Shown one piece after another: positions 1-10,420 of a stretch of DNA of 64,000 nt. The notes under the pieces were generated by a model. It saw only the letters and a list, made by a program, of their open reading frames with translations. It was not told the DNA's origin and searched no databases. The DNA lies in contig JACDQD010000011.1 of NCBI GenBank assembly GCA_019843655.1, positions 17,774,604-17,838,603 of the forward strand, read 5' to 3'. The translations under genes were made by a program, and so were the position numbers. Source of the stretch: Lethocerus indicus (taxonomy: Eukaryota; Arthropoda; Insecta; Hemiptera; Belostomatidae). Numbering within the stretch: position 1 is the stretch's first letter; each line of letters begins with the position of its first letter.

Positions 1-846
1 GCCATCCATGTCTAGAATTTCATCGGTAACATATTAGGGTGCTGTCTACTGACGGCTACGTCAGAATGGGGCAACAAGGTCTGGCAGTTTCCAACAAGCA
101 GCGTTAAAGGCTACTGAGTTTTTGAAGGAATGCTGGAATGAAGCATGGGACCTTAAGCGCCTTTCGATTAAGCGAATTATTAATTGAAGGCATATTTGGT
201 CATTGTAACTGGCCGGTTTTGGTATAACGTCATCCACAGTACCTTAAACAACAGACCACACACACATCAAATCAAATACCAAAAGCGACACTCAAACCAT
301 ATCACCAAATACGGACATTGTTGCAAAGCCGCGATTAAATTAATGCGCCAATAAATATCCTCGAAAGCCTGGAGATATATAAATACGTCTCAAAACACAG
401 CCTGGTAAAAGGACAGTTTAATAACAAGACAAGATAAAGGAGCTCGTTTAAAGAAAAAGACCAGACCCCAACGTAAGTGAAAATAATCCTAAGAGGCTAA
501 AGAAAACGGAAACAACAATTTGAGCCCGATAATAGCCCGAGTAAATGGATAAACCGCATAAATAACCCAGGTACAAGAAGGTATATACATAAACCGATAA
601 ACACCCATTTCTCATTTAATACCTAAAAGAAAAAGTCCAGAGCGATATAAATAGTAAATTTAGTTTATAAGTATTTTATATAACGTTTATTGTTTTTGAA
701 CTGAAGGCACCTAATTACTGCCATCAAACACAAAAGATCAAGAGTGATTATATTTGTGAACTATATCCAGTCGTTAAATAACTATCGAACGGAATATTTA
801 CTATAAATACTATAACACGTATTATTGCTTTACGTGTTTATTCTAG
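1..846 (+). other. Intron (3' part) of the SDR gene
   Basis: This stretch precedes the first recognisable exon and ends in a pyrimidine-flanked acceptor (TTCTAG, 841-846). It is AT-rich with stops in all frames. I looked for the preceding SDR exon, which should carry the YxxxK active site and end near an EPGFF motif, and did not find it. That exon is probably left of the window, making this intron longer than 846 bp. No repeat family was recognised here. Confidence 0.55.
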
Positions 847-986
847 GTACATGGTTCGACAACAGGAAGATGGTGGAAGACGCCCGGGACATGTGGTCCA
901 ACATGGGCCAAGAGGCAAGGGAGGATTTCGGCGAACAGTATTTCGAACAGAGGATCAGGTCAATGAAAGAATACAACAGGTCCGGT
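847..986 (+). CDS. Penultimate coding exon of a retinol-dehydrogenase-like SDR
   Basis: This exon encodes 46 full residues after a split codon (N|GT). It begins TWFDNRKMVEDARDMW and continues through GEQYFEQ to KEYNRSG. In RDH/BDH/17-beta-HSD type SDRs the segment just after EPGFFKT reads T-x-hydrophobic-x-N...LW...(Y/F)GE.YF, and this exon matches that pattern. The split codon would give R if the previous exon ends in C, fitting EPGFFRT. The acceptor is TTCTAG and the donor is GTAAGT at 987. The exon ends on a codon boundary (phase 0) and joins 1213-1368 in frame. These enzymes are usually membrane-associated NAD(P)-dependent oxidoreductases acting on retinoids, steroids or hydroxybutyrate. 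The Rossmann motif and catalytic residues are not in the window, so the substrate cannot be assigned. Confidence 0.75.
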
Positions 987-1212
987 GTAAGTACAGAAAT
1001 TGTTTGTAAAATTACTAAAACGGACGTGAAAATTAACTATGGCTAGCAAGCTTACTATTTACAGGGCTATATTGATATTGACCGGGACATATGACATCGA
1101 ACTTCGGGGTTCCACCAGGATATCCAAGATCCAGGGATTCCAATTACAAGTCCCTCGGACTATCCTTAATGCAGTTTATACGCCATTGGTACAATTACGG
1201 TTAACGTTACAG

Positions 1213-1368
1213 GACGTGGACGTGAGCGGAGTTGTAAAGTGCATCGGAGACTCCGTGGTTAGGACTTTCCCACTGAACAGATACACTCCGTTGACCAAGC
1301 AGGAGAAGCTCCAGGCCATCGTAGCCCACCATCTTCCCAGATCGGTCTACGACATCCTCTACACCTGA
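1213..1368 (+). CDS. Terminal coding exon of the retinol-dehydrogenase-like SDR
   Basis: The exon starts after TTAACGTTACAG (acceptor AG at 1211-1212) in phase 0, matching the phase-0 donor at 986/987. The intron is 226 bp. It encodes 51 residues and a TGA stop at 1366-1368. The peptide has DVSGVVKCIGDSVV, then FPLNRYTPLT, then HLPRSVYDILYT. This is the typical C-terminus of RDH/BDH-type SDRs: D(V/L)S.VV..I.DAL, then P..RY..G, a hydrophobic segment, and LP...(V/Y)D. Together the two exons cover about the last 97 residues of a protein that in this family is usually 300-380 residues. The open frame extends back to 1039 because the intron has no in-frame stop; that extension is not coding. RDH, DHRS9-like and BDH1-like members cannot be separated from this end alone. 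Confidence 0.75.
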   Translation, partial: DVDVSGVVKCIGDSVVRTFPLNRYTPLTKQEKLQAIVAHHLPRSVYDILYT

Positions 1369-2300
1369 GAAACGCCGGAGGATAAGTGGACAGTCCTCCC
1401 AGAATGCACCATACCACAGGTACCTACACTCAGTTTCCCAATTCGATCAGTCAAACCGTAATTCTACATCGTAAATTTTCATTTTATATTTTCCTTTCTC
1501 GGGTGGCGAGATGCCCTTATGAGGGCATATTCCGGGAAAATTTTAATCGATGAATTTTCCTTCGATTATAAATTTGACCTAAAAAATTCCCAAGGGCAAT
1601 TTAAAGTAAAATAATTCCCATTATCCTCCACTGGGATATCTCTTTAAAATTTCCGTGGTTAATAATTTTGTGCGGAAATATTTGTGCCCCGTTCCATATA
1701 GCTAGGAAGTGGAACGCGAGTTCCAGTTCCCTAGAAAATAGAACACGTTCTATTTGATTCAATTTATAACTCGGCGACCCTTCGGATTATAGTTCAGATT
1801 TAATTGCTGCGTTCCAACATTAAACATTAATAAATAAGCACAAGGTGTTATAAATTGTGTTTTTTAAATCACTGATTTGTTTCAGGAAGTGTGCATGAAT
1901 AAGAACGGGAGTTAGCCGCCATGGAACTGTACACTCGGCATTGTACCAATTAGCGTTACTGAATATACTGTAATCTTATCATTGTTGTATTGTTCATATA
2001 TATCTACATCTACGTATGTACTTCATTATATAACCGCTATGTGTTCCAATAATAATATAACGATTATTATTATTATTATTAGTCGAAGACTGCTCGCATC
2101 TATTAACTGAACACCATTGTTATATGTATTATATATATATGTTTGTGTACGTGTATTCGATGTAAGTAACCCACAAAAACAAATGGATAATTATATTTTG
2201 AGAAACGTTTCCTTCTGCGCAGTATAAGTTTTTCCTTAACCCCAGCTATAAAAGATGAGATTATGGGGCGTCCCATAATTAAATGCAAAGAAATAAAATT
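1369..2300 (+). other. 3' UTR and downstream flank of the SDR gene
   Basis: The region after the stop has no coding potential. A first polyadenylation-like AATAAA is at 1829-1834 and a second at 2292-2297. An optional UTR intron is suggested by CAG|GTACCT (donor GT at 1420) and TTTGTTTCAG (acceptor AG at 1884-1885). If it is used, the first AATAAA would be intronic and the second would be the likely signal. A small perfect hairpin lies at 1511-1528 (ATGCCCT, TATG loop, AGGGCAT). The UTR limits are inferred; no transcript evidence is available. Confidence 0.35.
2063..2081. repeat. (ATT)n microsatellite
   Basis: A short run of about six ATT units directly readable from the sequence. Confidence 0.95.
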
Positions 2301-2357
2301 ATTAAACAGAAAATTGCTGGTAGGCAGTGAATTTCTCCTCTGTTATTCAAGAGAATA

Positions 2358-2380
2358 ACGAGTAAGAACTCGTTACTCGT
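2358..2380. repeat. Short perfect inverted repeat
   Basis: The arms ACGAGTAA (2358-2365) and TTACTCGT (2373-2380) are perfect reverse complements around a 7-nt loop. No flanking U-tract or gene suggests a function. Confidence 0.8.
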
Positions 2381-3566
2381 GGTGGTCGAATATCAATATC
2401 GTTTATTGTTTTATACAGTTGTGACAATAAAAAAATATACTGAAAGCTTTCAAGTGCACCTGCCACAAAATTATACCGCGTATTTGATTACGCTCGTTTA
2501 CCCTTATTGGACTGCTTTTTTTGCGGTTCTCCATAACGAAGCAAAAAAGAACGAAACTGCGGCGGACCTTTTATCTTCGTTCTTACGCTCCCGAAGTCTT
2601 TTATTTCATCATTTTTAATTTTTTTTTTATTTTGTAACTTTCATTGTCTGTCAATTGTTAGAAATTCCACGATTTTACTTTTCATCACCTTATGCCAGAA
2701 CGTGTACCTTCAATGAATCAAATGTTTATTTTTCGTAAGGGCGCCGCGGTTGTAGTTTCACTGGAGCTTATTTCAGGACTGTGCGTCACGATGCTTTCCC
2801 CTAATGAACGACTGCGCGCAGTCCTTGTTTAATTGGCCGTGTACAGCCTTCGAAACGGGCTATAGGGCTGTTGTCGATTTTAGACCGGGGGTTGGGACCC
2901 GGGAGGATTTCCTGCGGACGTATTGAAAGCTGTCTGAATGCGTTTGTGTGTGTGTCTATCTATTTATGTATCTATCTCTATCTACGTATATATCTACCCT
3001 CCCCCCTCACCAAGCCGCCACAATACATTGGGTTTGTCCACGGTCGAAAATTGGACAGAAATTATCCGAAACGGGAGATATGGTCGGTGAATAATGATGG
3101 AACCGGAGAACTGCGCTCGGCTGCTGTTTAACAAAGGGGAGCAGACTGACTGTATATATCTCGCCACCCCCTTCAACTCCCAAACAATATTCAATCGATG
3201 GCCGGCATAGCAAAATAGCGGTTGTCACTTTTGGCATCGTTATTCCTCTCATCGTTGTTACCAGTTTACACAAAATCTACCGTAGATTTGTTCCAGCCTT
3301 GGACGGGTTGCGGAAGTCTAATATTACTATCTAAATTCCGGTTGGATAGCGTTGATCTGTCCGAGATTCTTCCCGGTTTTGACGGAAACTTGAGTTCCAG
3401 AAAGGTCATTCCGTTTTTAATATGAATTTTGTTTCAAAACAAAAATCCCAGATCTGGAATTAATCAGTGAATGTAATCAGCTACCGATGAAGCATATTGT
3501 CAGCACTGTCACTGATTGCGGTGGAGCCGGAAGCACGGGAGTAGTTATATTTGAAAATATAAATAA
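2381..3566. other. Intergenic, nothing recognised
   Basis: Open frames here are short and overlap on both strands, for example 2994-3194 against 2871-3131, with no recognisable domain. A TGTGTGTG/TCTATCTA simple-sequence patch lies around 2945-2995. I see no gene, RNA gene or repeat-family member. Confidence 0.5.
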
Positions 3567-3857
3567 CTATTGAACAAAATCTTTACTATAAAAACAGGAA
3601 AGAATGTTTCGATAGCAATTCGGTTGTTCCCGTATTATTTGCAACATTATTAAAGTATTTCTATGTTCGTGTATTTCTACAGACTCCCTTATTATACTTT
3701 TGTTTGGCAGTTTTTTGCTGAACCGTATATTATATCCTGCTTCTAGTATATGAATAACAGTCAGTCTAGCAAAACACCAAACCAGCGTGTGGAGACAGAT
3801 CACAGGTATTAAACACCCTGGCGATAACCAAAAATGTATTCCGAAAAAAGAGGACAC
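3567..3857 (-). pseudogene. Decayed Penelope-like element fragment (GIY-YIG-like C-terminus)
   Basis: The minus-strand frame contains IHILEAGYNIRFSKK followed by IIRESVEIHEHRNTL. This resembles the H..E.GH.I.F....L......R...EA..I....N block in the C-terminal GIY-YIG endonuclease of Penelope-like retroelements, where the conserved E lies in the R..EA..I segment. Here that segment reads RESVEI. Upstream residues (LVWCFARLT) come from the antisense of the hairpin module at 3763-3802. There is no reverse-transcriptase domain nearby, so this is a fragment, not a working element. The start codon is not meaningful. The assignment rests on motif memory only; a different LINE or a chance frame remains possible. 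Confidence 0.4.
3763..3802 (+). repeat. Hairpin-module copy (AGTCTAGC...GGAGACAG)
   Basis: The copy reads AGTCTAGCAAAACACCAAAC and then CAGCGTGTGGAGACAG. It is nearly identical to the module at 57683-57716 and related to those at 13554 and 49582. The upstream CTGA-N-GATGGC part is absent or replaced, so this is a truncated copy. It is fused to the GIY-YIG-like fragment on the opposite strand. Confidence 0.6.
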
Positions 3858-4042
3858 TGTATATAAAAATTAAAATTGAATGATTGCGAAATTTGGAATG
3901 TTTCTTTATTTCTGTTGTTGTGGCGAAAATGACTATTGCCGGCGTTACTTCAGCCGCCGCGTATAGCAGGCCGGCACGAAACCCACGGTTTTAATGTTCG
4001 GAGAGCATTTACTGGGAAAACGCCGTCGGAATGACAATCGCG

Positions 4043-4050
4043 TATAAAAG
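4043..4050 (+). promoter_or_regulatory. Possible TATA box
   Basis: TATAAAAG is followed about 25-30 bp downstream by a GTTCGTCACG start-like sequence in a GC-richer stretch (3940-4150). No coding exon follows, so it may be a non-coding first exon, an enhancer RNA start or chance. Confidence 0.15.
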
Positions 4051-4371
4051 TTTCGATGTTGGGCGTTCGTCACGCGAAGCTCCATCCACGACTGTACGAA
4101 AACACGGAGAACTGCAGCGACCGTTAGTTAAGTGCTGCAATTTACCACGATTAGGGGCAACTCTAGTTGCACCCCCAAATGCAATGTCCCGGATATAACC
4201 TCAGTTGGCACTTTCATATAAACTATGGTTGGCCGACTCTGAGCAGGTAGATTGGTGTATGGTCGAAGCCGCATTAATTATCCTAAATAAAATTCTTTTA
4301 TTTTTTCAACAAAAAGTGTTGCCGTATAAGCGTCTAAGGGCATACTGCTATCACTCACTCTGTTAGTGTCG

Positions 4372-4416
4372 GAATGCTACTGACGATGGCGAAGTGTAGA
4401 AACGCCGGCTTGAAAC
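4372..4416 (+). repeat. CTGA-N-GATGGC module copy
   Basis: The copy has CTGACGATGGC at 4380-4390 and a diverged GAAACGCC/GAAAC half that ends at 4416. It shares GGAATGCTACTGA upstream with other copies. It is the first of two copies that flank the perfect palindrome at 4442-4476. Confidence 0.55.
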
Positions 4417-4441
4417 AAAATACGTGCCATTGCACACATAA

Positions 4442-4476
4442 TGGGACATTATTATGTCCAACATAATAATGTCCCA
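4442..4476. repeat. Perfect 15-bp inverted repeat
   Basis: TGGGACATTATTATG (4442-4456) and its exact complement CATAATAATGTCCCA (4462-4476) flank a 5-nt loop (TCCAA). It lies between two module copies at 4372 and 4492. There is no terminator-like U-tract. It is a strong cruciform or RNA hairpin former and could be a small foldback insertion. Confidence 0.9.
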
Positions 4477-4491
4477 GCTGAGATTCTATCA

Positions 4492-4525
4492 CCGGCTATC
4501 GAAAATGGCGAAACGCCGAAATCAG
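4492..4525 (+). repeat. Diverged CTGA-N-GATGGC module copy
   Basis: The copy reads CTATCGAAAATGGCGAAACG then CCGAAATCAG. It keeps the GGC/GCC stem and the trailing GAAA but has lost the CTGAGGA start. It lies about 115 bp after the copy at 4372, in the same orientation. Confidence 0.45.
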
Positions 4526-7434
4526 TGTAGATATTGTGTAAATATTATTATTATAAAAAAACTATCCGCCGATGTTAACACAATTTTACAGCCTCCCCCT
4601 CTCAATAAAAAGACACGAAAAAATATAAGGCCTATTGTTTGGAGTGATGTAATTTTCAAAATAGCGGCCCCGAGGATCAATTCCCGCCTGTCACGCGATT
4701 ACGGCCCGGAACTGTTTAATTTGGACAAAACATTCGGAAATTAGAAAAACGAATTCGGAAATGTCCGGGTAGAAAAGAAACGGAATCACTTAACGTAATT
4801 AAAGCGGGAGATATTAATTTTTTCAGGTCGATTTTCCATTTCTATACGTTTCGTTTAATTAATGGATATTTACGTACAACGATTTATCTAAATTGATCTT
4901 ACGTATGAATCGTATATATGAATCTCATGTATGAATCGTAATGCATAGAAAAAGTAATAATGACCGATAATTGTTCTGGATTCTTCAAAATTTAAAGGGA
5001 GCATCTAGAAGTGTCTTTTATACGGATAGATACATAAAATACAAAATGATGAGGTATACTAACGATAGTAGTAAATTAAAATACCACACAAAAACCTTAA
5101 GAAAATTCAAAACTCACGAATTAAAGCGTAAATAATTTTTAATCTTTCCCTCGCTTTTGATATTAACCAGAATATTGTAATTTCGGTCGAAATTTCATAT
5201 GAATTTCCCGCGCCCTCACAAATTGGACAATGCTATAAAAGAGATTATTCAATTGAATCGAGACAGACACCGCCAAGTCTCAAATTGTGCTGAAAGCCGA
5301 GTGAATTCGATAAAGTCTTGGGACATTGAACTGTTAGAAACAGTTTCTTTTTTATTCTTTCTTAATTTTTTGCTTATTTATAATGCCCAATTATACCGCT
5401 ATAGTTATTAGGCGCAGTATTAACAGACGAAGGTAAATTCGTTTTACTTGGATTCCTCGGTTGTTTGTCTACCGAGTTAGGGTTGTTGCTCATTGTTTGT
5501 TGTTACTTTGTTTTCTGTATACTCCGCAGTTTGTTATTATACGTTTTATTGTTAGAAACCTGTTCGGAATTCGCTTAATCAGTGTTTAGGTTCTTAACCG
5601 GTTCAAGATCACCCCTAGTCTTGTCGTCTTCAGTTGGGCCGGCCTATTTTATATTCCCCTGCTAAATATTATTCGCGGTTTGTTTTGAGAACGCTTTCAG
5701 AAATCGGAGTGCGGTCGACTGGGGCTTGACGAGGGTTCGATGATGGGTACAGGAGGGTCAGCCTCCCGTCAATCTTTATTCCACAAGCTCCTAAATCGAG
5801 TTTAATTACCCGCCGCCTCAGCTTGTGCTGGGCAAATAGCCGTCACCAACACTCAATCTGATACTGACACCGACTACTTGACCAACCTGTCTGGCTGCAA
5901 CCTCCGATAATAACACCTACTTAAGGATATACACAACCACTACACCTTGTCACTTCCCCCTGTGGTTTAAGTTCACTCCAGTTCAGAAACACGTTTGTTA
6001 TCACTTGTGCATGTCTCCAATCTATATATTTAAAACGATAAGTCAAAATGTAACGTTTTTATATTATGCAACATTTTTCTATCACCCTTTTTTCCCATCC
6101 CGACATTTTCCCAGGAATTTCTGTTTGCCCTGTCTGTTCCAGAATATGCGTTAGTGTTTCAACGTTTTAAGTTGTAGTGTTTTAATCAGTTAAGGGTTAG
6201 TGTTTTATACATTTACGGAATAACCCAAAGAAATAAAACGAAAAAAGTGCACACTTTTCACGTCGAAACCTACAACAAAAATTGTGTCTGAATGCAAGAG
6301 TGAAAGCAGAAATAAACAAGATTAACGAAGGACACGACATTTTTATCAGCAGAAAGATGTTTTCTCCCATAAATACGAGAATGTTGTAGGGGGGACACCG
6401 TGAGTATATGTTTTACTGTTAATTCTTTCTGCAATTAAATTACAGTATGATTAGTTAAAAATAAAATAAATGTTTAGGCTTACCGTGAACGGTGTGGAGC
6501 TGCCTGCTGCCTTCAACTGTTACACTGTTCAGCTGAGAACCTATTCAACATAAAATATCAAATTAATATAAATATATATTTCCTTACACACACACACACA
6601 AAAATAAGTACAGAAAACAATCGTGGCTATAGCATTGATTGGGCTCCATCAATGAAAAAGCGCTTCACACAGATATTACCTGTTTGATGGGGGTTGACTT
6701 GTTTGCCCTTCTGGCCTGCACCTGGGGCATCTTAAGCTTCAATTAACAGTCTTATCGGTTAATTAGTTATTGGTTCCCGGACTTGCGGCAGAACTCCGAG
6801 CGGATTAAGTCGACATTAAGCTGGCTAATGACAAGAGCCAGGTTACAATATTGTTTCAGCAAAGATTATTGTATAGACAGTAATTATGGTTAGAATGTCG
6901 CAATTGGGCCGTCAGAAATTAATACCGGAATCGATTCTTTATTATTATTGTTATAGTATACATTATGTGCATATATAGTTAGGTATATCGTGGAACTGTC
7001 ATTCCACTTTTAGTGTTTAGTCGGCGGAACAGAATCGTACAACAAAATTGAAATACGCCGCTAACGGTAATACGTGCAAAAAATGTTTTCAAATGATAAC
7101 GGTCTGTTTTTTATACGGCACGAATATAGAATGCGGCGTATCTATTTTCATGGGAGGTCTCCCCTAGTTGAAAAGGATTGTTCGAGAGGTACAATAGATG
7201 AGTTGCCAGTGTCGGGTGCCCAAGCTCCGCACTGTCCCGTACAGTATGTACTCGCACGGTGGAGATAGGTCCCATCTTACAACAATAAATTCATTATTTT
7301 TTATATGATTGGTTTTCTTTGTTAGGATTTTTTCGTCAAGCCTTCAGTGAAGAATAGTGTCAAGGTAGTGACTGCTGCAATATTCATTACACCCGAGAAT
7401 GATAAGAAACATCGCATTTTTAAATTACATACAT
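4526..7434. other. Intergenic, no gene recognised
   Basis: The sequence is AT-rich with short frames only. A (CA)6-7 patch occurs near 6588-6600. At 5620-5650 the minus strand carries CTGAAGACGACAAGAC, loosely reminiscent of the CTGA module but without its GCCGAAAC half. I see no exon, RNA gene or complete repeat element. Confidence 0.5.
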
Positions 7435-7653
7435 TTACATTGCTAGTGATTTGAGAAAAGTCCTTTGTTGTTCGCGAATATCACTGTGTGTTAATTTATA
7501 CGTCCTGACAGTTATGCACATAGCATTATACTTGGCGTTAGTGCGCTGAAGCTCCGCGGAAGAAAAGTATACGACCGAAAGCAACGAGGATTTTCGCAAC
7601 CGCTGTCCGAAAATAATACCCGATCCTATATAGACTATATCAGTATCTTTCAT
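7435..7653 (-). pseudogene. Decayed gypsy-type RNase H-like fragment
   Basis: The minus-strand frame contains DTDIVYIGSGIIFGQ, then VVYFSSAELQRTNAKYNAMC and ITV. This resembles the RNase H domain of Ty3/gypsy retrotransposons: (T)DAS..G.GA.L.Q, then P..Y.SR.L...E..Y...E.E.LAVV. Spacing between the blocks is about right. Acidic catalytic positions are partly lost and no RT or integrase is visible next to it. It would be an old fragment with no function. The match is by eye and could be coincidental. Confidence 0.35.
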
Positions 7654-8047
7654 ATTTTGAAATACGATCGAGCCTCCGCTCGAGTCATAAATGTACGAAA
7701 ATAGCGAATCCCGCTGAGTGTTCGGACCTCGAGTTTTGGAACGTTGTCCATCCGCCCGCTGCTAATTCATCTAAAACAACATCCGGGACAAACCAATTAA
7801 CAAAGTTTAGAGTCAAATATGCGCTGTAGTTCAAACCGCATTCAACTATGCGTTCAAATGCAATCTCGTCCGGGCGGAGAATGTTTCCCTACAAACAGAC
7901 CGCAATTGCTAATTTTATTCCTGTTGTACCCCGATTATAGTAGAATGCCATTGTCGCCCACACACATAAAATAGTCGTATGACAATAGTAAAGTGTCTGT
8001 ATTATAATTCTGTTTGTTTTTCGTTCGTTCGCACGTTGCGCCCCGGT

Positions 8048-8093
8048 CAGCTGTCGTAATATTGGAACAGCTGTTGCGATATGGATGCAGCTG
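8048..8093. promoter_or_regulatory. Three CAGCTG E-boxes at exact 20-bp spacing
   Basis: CAGCTG occurs at 8048-8053, 8068-8073 and 8088-8093, so the starts are exactly 20 bp apart, about two helical turns. CAGCTG is a class of E-box bound by bHLH dimers (MyoD, Twist, Ascl/proneural types). The sequence between the sites is not repeated, so this is not a plain tandem duplication. No nearby promoter or exon was identified. Confidence 0.4.
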
Positions 8094-8259
8094 CCTCAGT
8101 CGCGAGATTGTCGCCACAGTCTCCCATCTAGAAAAAGCCTTAGCATTTCGCAAGAACATACACGAAACTATATCTCTTTCTTTTGTTTCATTTGATGTTA
8201 AACTTGCCCTAACACAGGCCCGCCTTACAGGTCGGCATAATAAAGTTGAAGCCGATTGA

Positions 8260-9454
8260 AGCTGTCCAGCTCAAAACACGAAGAATATAAAAACATCGCC
8301 GATTAATCAAAGTGGTTACTGATGACTCTGACAGACATCCTGTGGATTTATTAATGTAAATAAAGTAATCGACACCTTTAAGTAATCGGACCTTTTTAAG
8401 TATTGTAAAGCTTGTTTTTGAACTTCCATAATATTTATATATTTTTTAAATTATTTTATTATTTATTTTTATTTTATTTATTTTTTTGTTTTTCGGTACT
8501 TTCAGTAATTTTCTCTTTTATTCTACCATTTCATCACGGTCCATTTTATTCCCTAGAATTTCACGCGTTCCCCTAGTCCATTATAACCAAATCTTCTTAA
8601 TTAAATATTACAGGAGTGGATAAGTAAGGCTACCGTCGTTAATTTAACGTCACCATAAGTATAGTTGATTTCGGAGCACATATTAGAGGACAGCATGAGT
8701 GCGAGTTGGATCAAGTAAATAATACATTCCGGGTTATGAATAAATGGTGAGTATTAGTCGGGAAAACGGGGGACGCGATGGAGTTTCATCGTTCTTCAGG
8801 AATGTAACAGTGGGAAGGTCACAGGTCGGTGTGGCCGAGCCTGAGAAATTTGCTGCGGCAATTTGTCATCGGAATGGTTCATATCGTGGGTGGCCGGCAG
8901 GTGGTGCCCGCCTTAATACTTTTACCGATAGGGACATGAGGGAGCCGCGCCGAATATCAAATGGCAGGGGCAGGGGCAGGCCAGTTAGGCGCCGACGGCG
9001 TGCCAAACCAAACGCGGGAATGATGACATGCCGGCCAGACCTGCCCTCCAGATCGGAAACGGTTTTACTGTTCACTTGTGGATGAACGAAAAGAAATGAG
9101 GACGATTCTTGGGATTTTCCTCCGCCGATTTCGCCTCATAGCGTCGACAGATTTTATAAATTAGCTTGTAATGCCGTGATTACTTTTATCTTATACGGCA
9201 GCGATTTCCGAACCGGGAGGCGACATCAAAGAGAGGAGCAAAAAGTTTAATGAAAATGTAATTTTTATAGAATAAAATTAACATAAAAGCGTTAAAATTA
9301 TTTTATTTAAAAAAAGGAAACGCTATACTTATAAATCCTCATAAATAAGTATTTTTGGAGCGATTTAATTACAAAAATCAAGTTTTAAATAAAGATTTGT
9401 TCGTATCCGCCTGTATATTATGGATGTTGCAAACAAAAATACTAAGGCGCGTTC
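8260..9454. other. Intergenic, no gene recognised
   Basis: An AT-rich tract with T-rich runs (8425-8500) is followed by a GC-richer segment (8740-9090). The latter is open on both strands (113 codons + and 69 codons -), giving arginine-rich peptides of low complexity and no known domain. I regard these frames as non-coding. Confidence 0.45.
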
Positions 9455-9660
9455 CGGGGCCATTATTGGAAAGGCTTTTATATTATTAAAGCCTCCTTTC
9501 CCGCCCCATTTTTGTACAGCCTGTTAAACCTGCCACCGTTAAGGGTCAGCTAAACCGTAACAGTGTTATGGGGCTTGTTATGGGGGCCGTCGGCTTACAG
9601 TTCGACTACATCTGTGTTAGTGGATGGCTCGGAGGTTAAGGTGAGTGAGACCAAAGGCCC
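9455..9660. promoter_or_regulatory. GC-richer island with CArG box
   Basis: A repeat-poor, GC-richer stretch contains CCATTATTGG at 9460-9469, a perfect match to the SRF/MADS CArG consensus CC(A/T)6GG. The paired sequences AAGGCTTTTATA and TATTAAAGCCT at 9471-9494 are partly complementary. Open frames are absent. This fits a possible regulatory element; no direct evidence of activity. Confidence 0.25.
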
Positions 9661-9936
9661 ATAAATTAAGGGTGTTAACATTTAGGCCTAATTTAGTAAA
9701 GGGCCACTCTGTCAAGATTACTCGACTCGAGTCAAAACGGTCTTTGCATTCCTATGCTTGCATAATTTACACATAACTTTTAACAAAAGGTAAAATGTAT
9801 CTTATCTTTTTTTATAATTTTCGACCCTATTTTGGCTTTTAGTTAATTTGTATTATTTAGTTGTGGCTATTAATCATTTGTAGGACATTCACTAGTTTTT
9901 TTTTTATCTAGGCTGGCATCAGTGAGTTCCATATGT

Positions 9937-9947
9937 CTCTCTCTCTA

Positions 9948-9989
<42 letters not shown>
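9937..9989. repeat. (TC)n-(TA)n compound microsatellite
   Basis: A short TC-rich run passes into 38 bp of pure TA (9952-9989). Confidence 0.97.
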
Positions 9990-9992
<3 letters not shown>

Positions 9993-10069
9993 TGCGAACC
10001 TCGATCTATATGTATATGTACATAAGAATATATTGTATTCGTTTAGCGAAATAACGGATACTTGTTAGT

Positions 10070-10420
10070 GCAGGCCGGCGTTAACGGGCTGACCCCGGGA
10101 ACGAATTCCACCGACCTGCGGGAGCAGATAGGCAGTGTAGTGTTGTACCCTATGATATGATATGATGTGCTGTTCGTGGACATAATATTATGTGCGGGCG
10201 AGGTGGCGCCCCTCGCGGCGAGCCCTGTCCCTACGGTATTTCAACTGCTGGCGAGGCCCAGTCCTCCCGTCGACGTCGTACTGTGGTAGGGGCCCCCCCA
10301 CGACTCCCTCTATCTCGACTCCCAGCACAGTTTATCACTCCCACTGCTAGTTATCAATGCTAGGTGTTTACCGGCGATGAGTCTCGACGCGCATCTTGGA
10401 CGCCAATTTGGGCGTTTATA
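10070..10420. other. GC-rich block, possible promoter region
   Basis: This is one of the more GC- and CpG-rich segments of the left half, for example GGCGCCCCTCGCGGCGAGCC around 10205-10224. It has a small ATGAT direct repeat at 10150-10165. No long open frame exists. Downstream, a good donor-like AACAG|GTAAGAAG at 10621-10633 could close a non-coding first exon. No coding exon follows within the window, so this is only a suggestion. Confidence 0.2.

Noticed and set aside
1039..1212. N-terminal extension of the last SDR exon frame
   Set aside because: This is intronic: the frame after the 1212 acceptor matches the family, the part before does not, and phases of 986/1213 agree.
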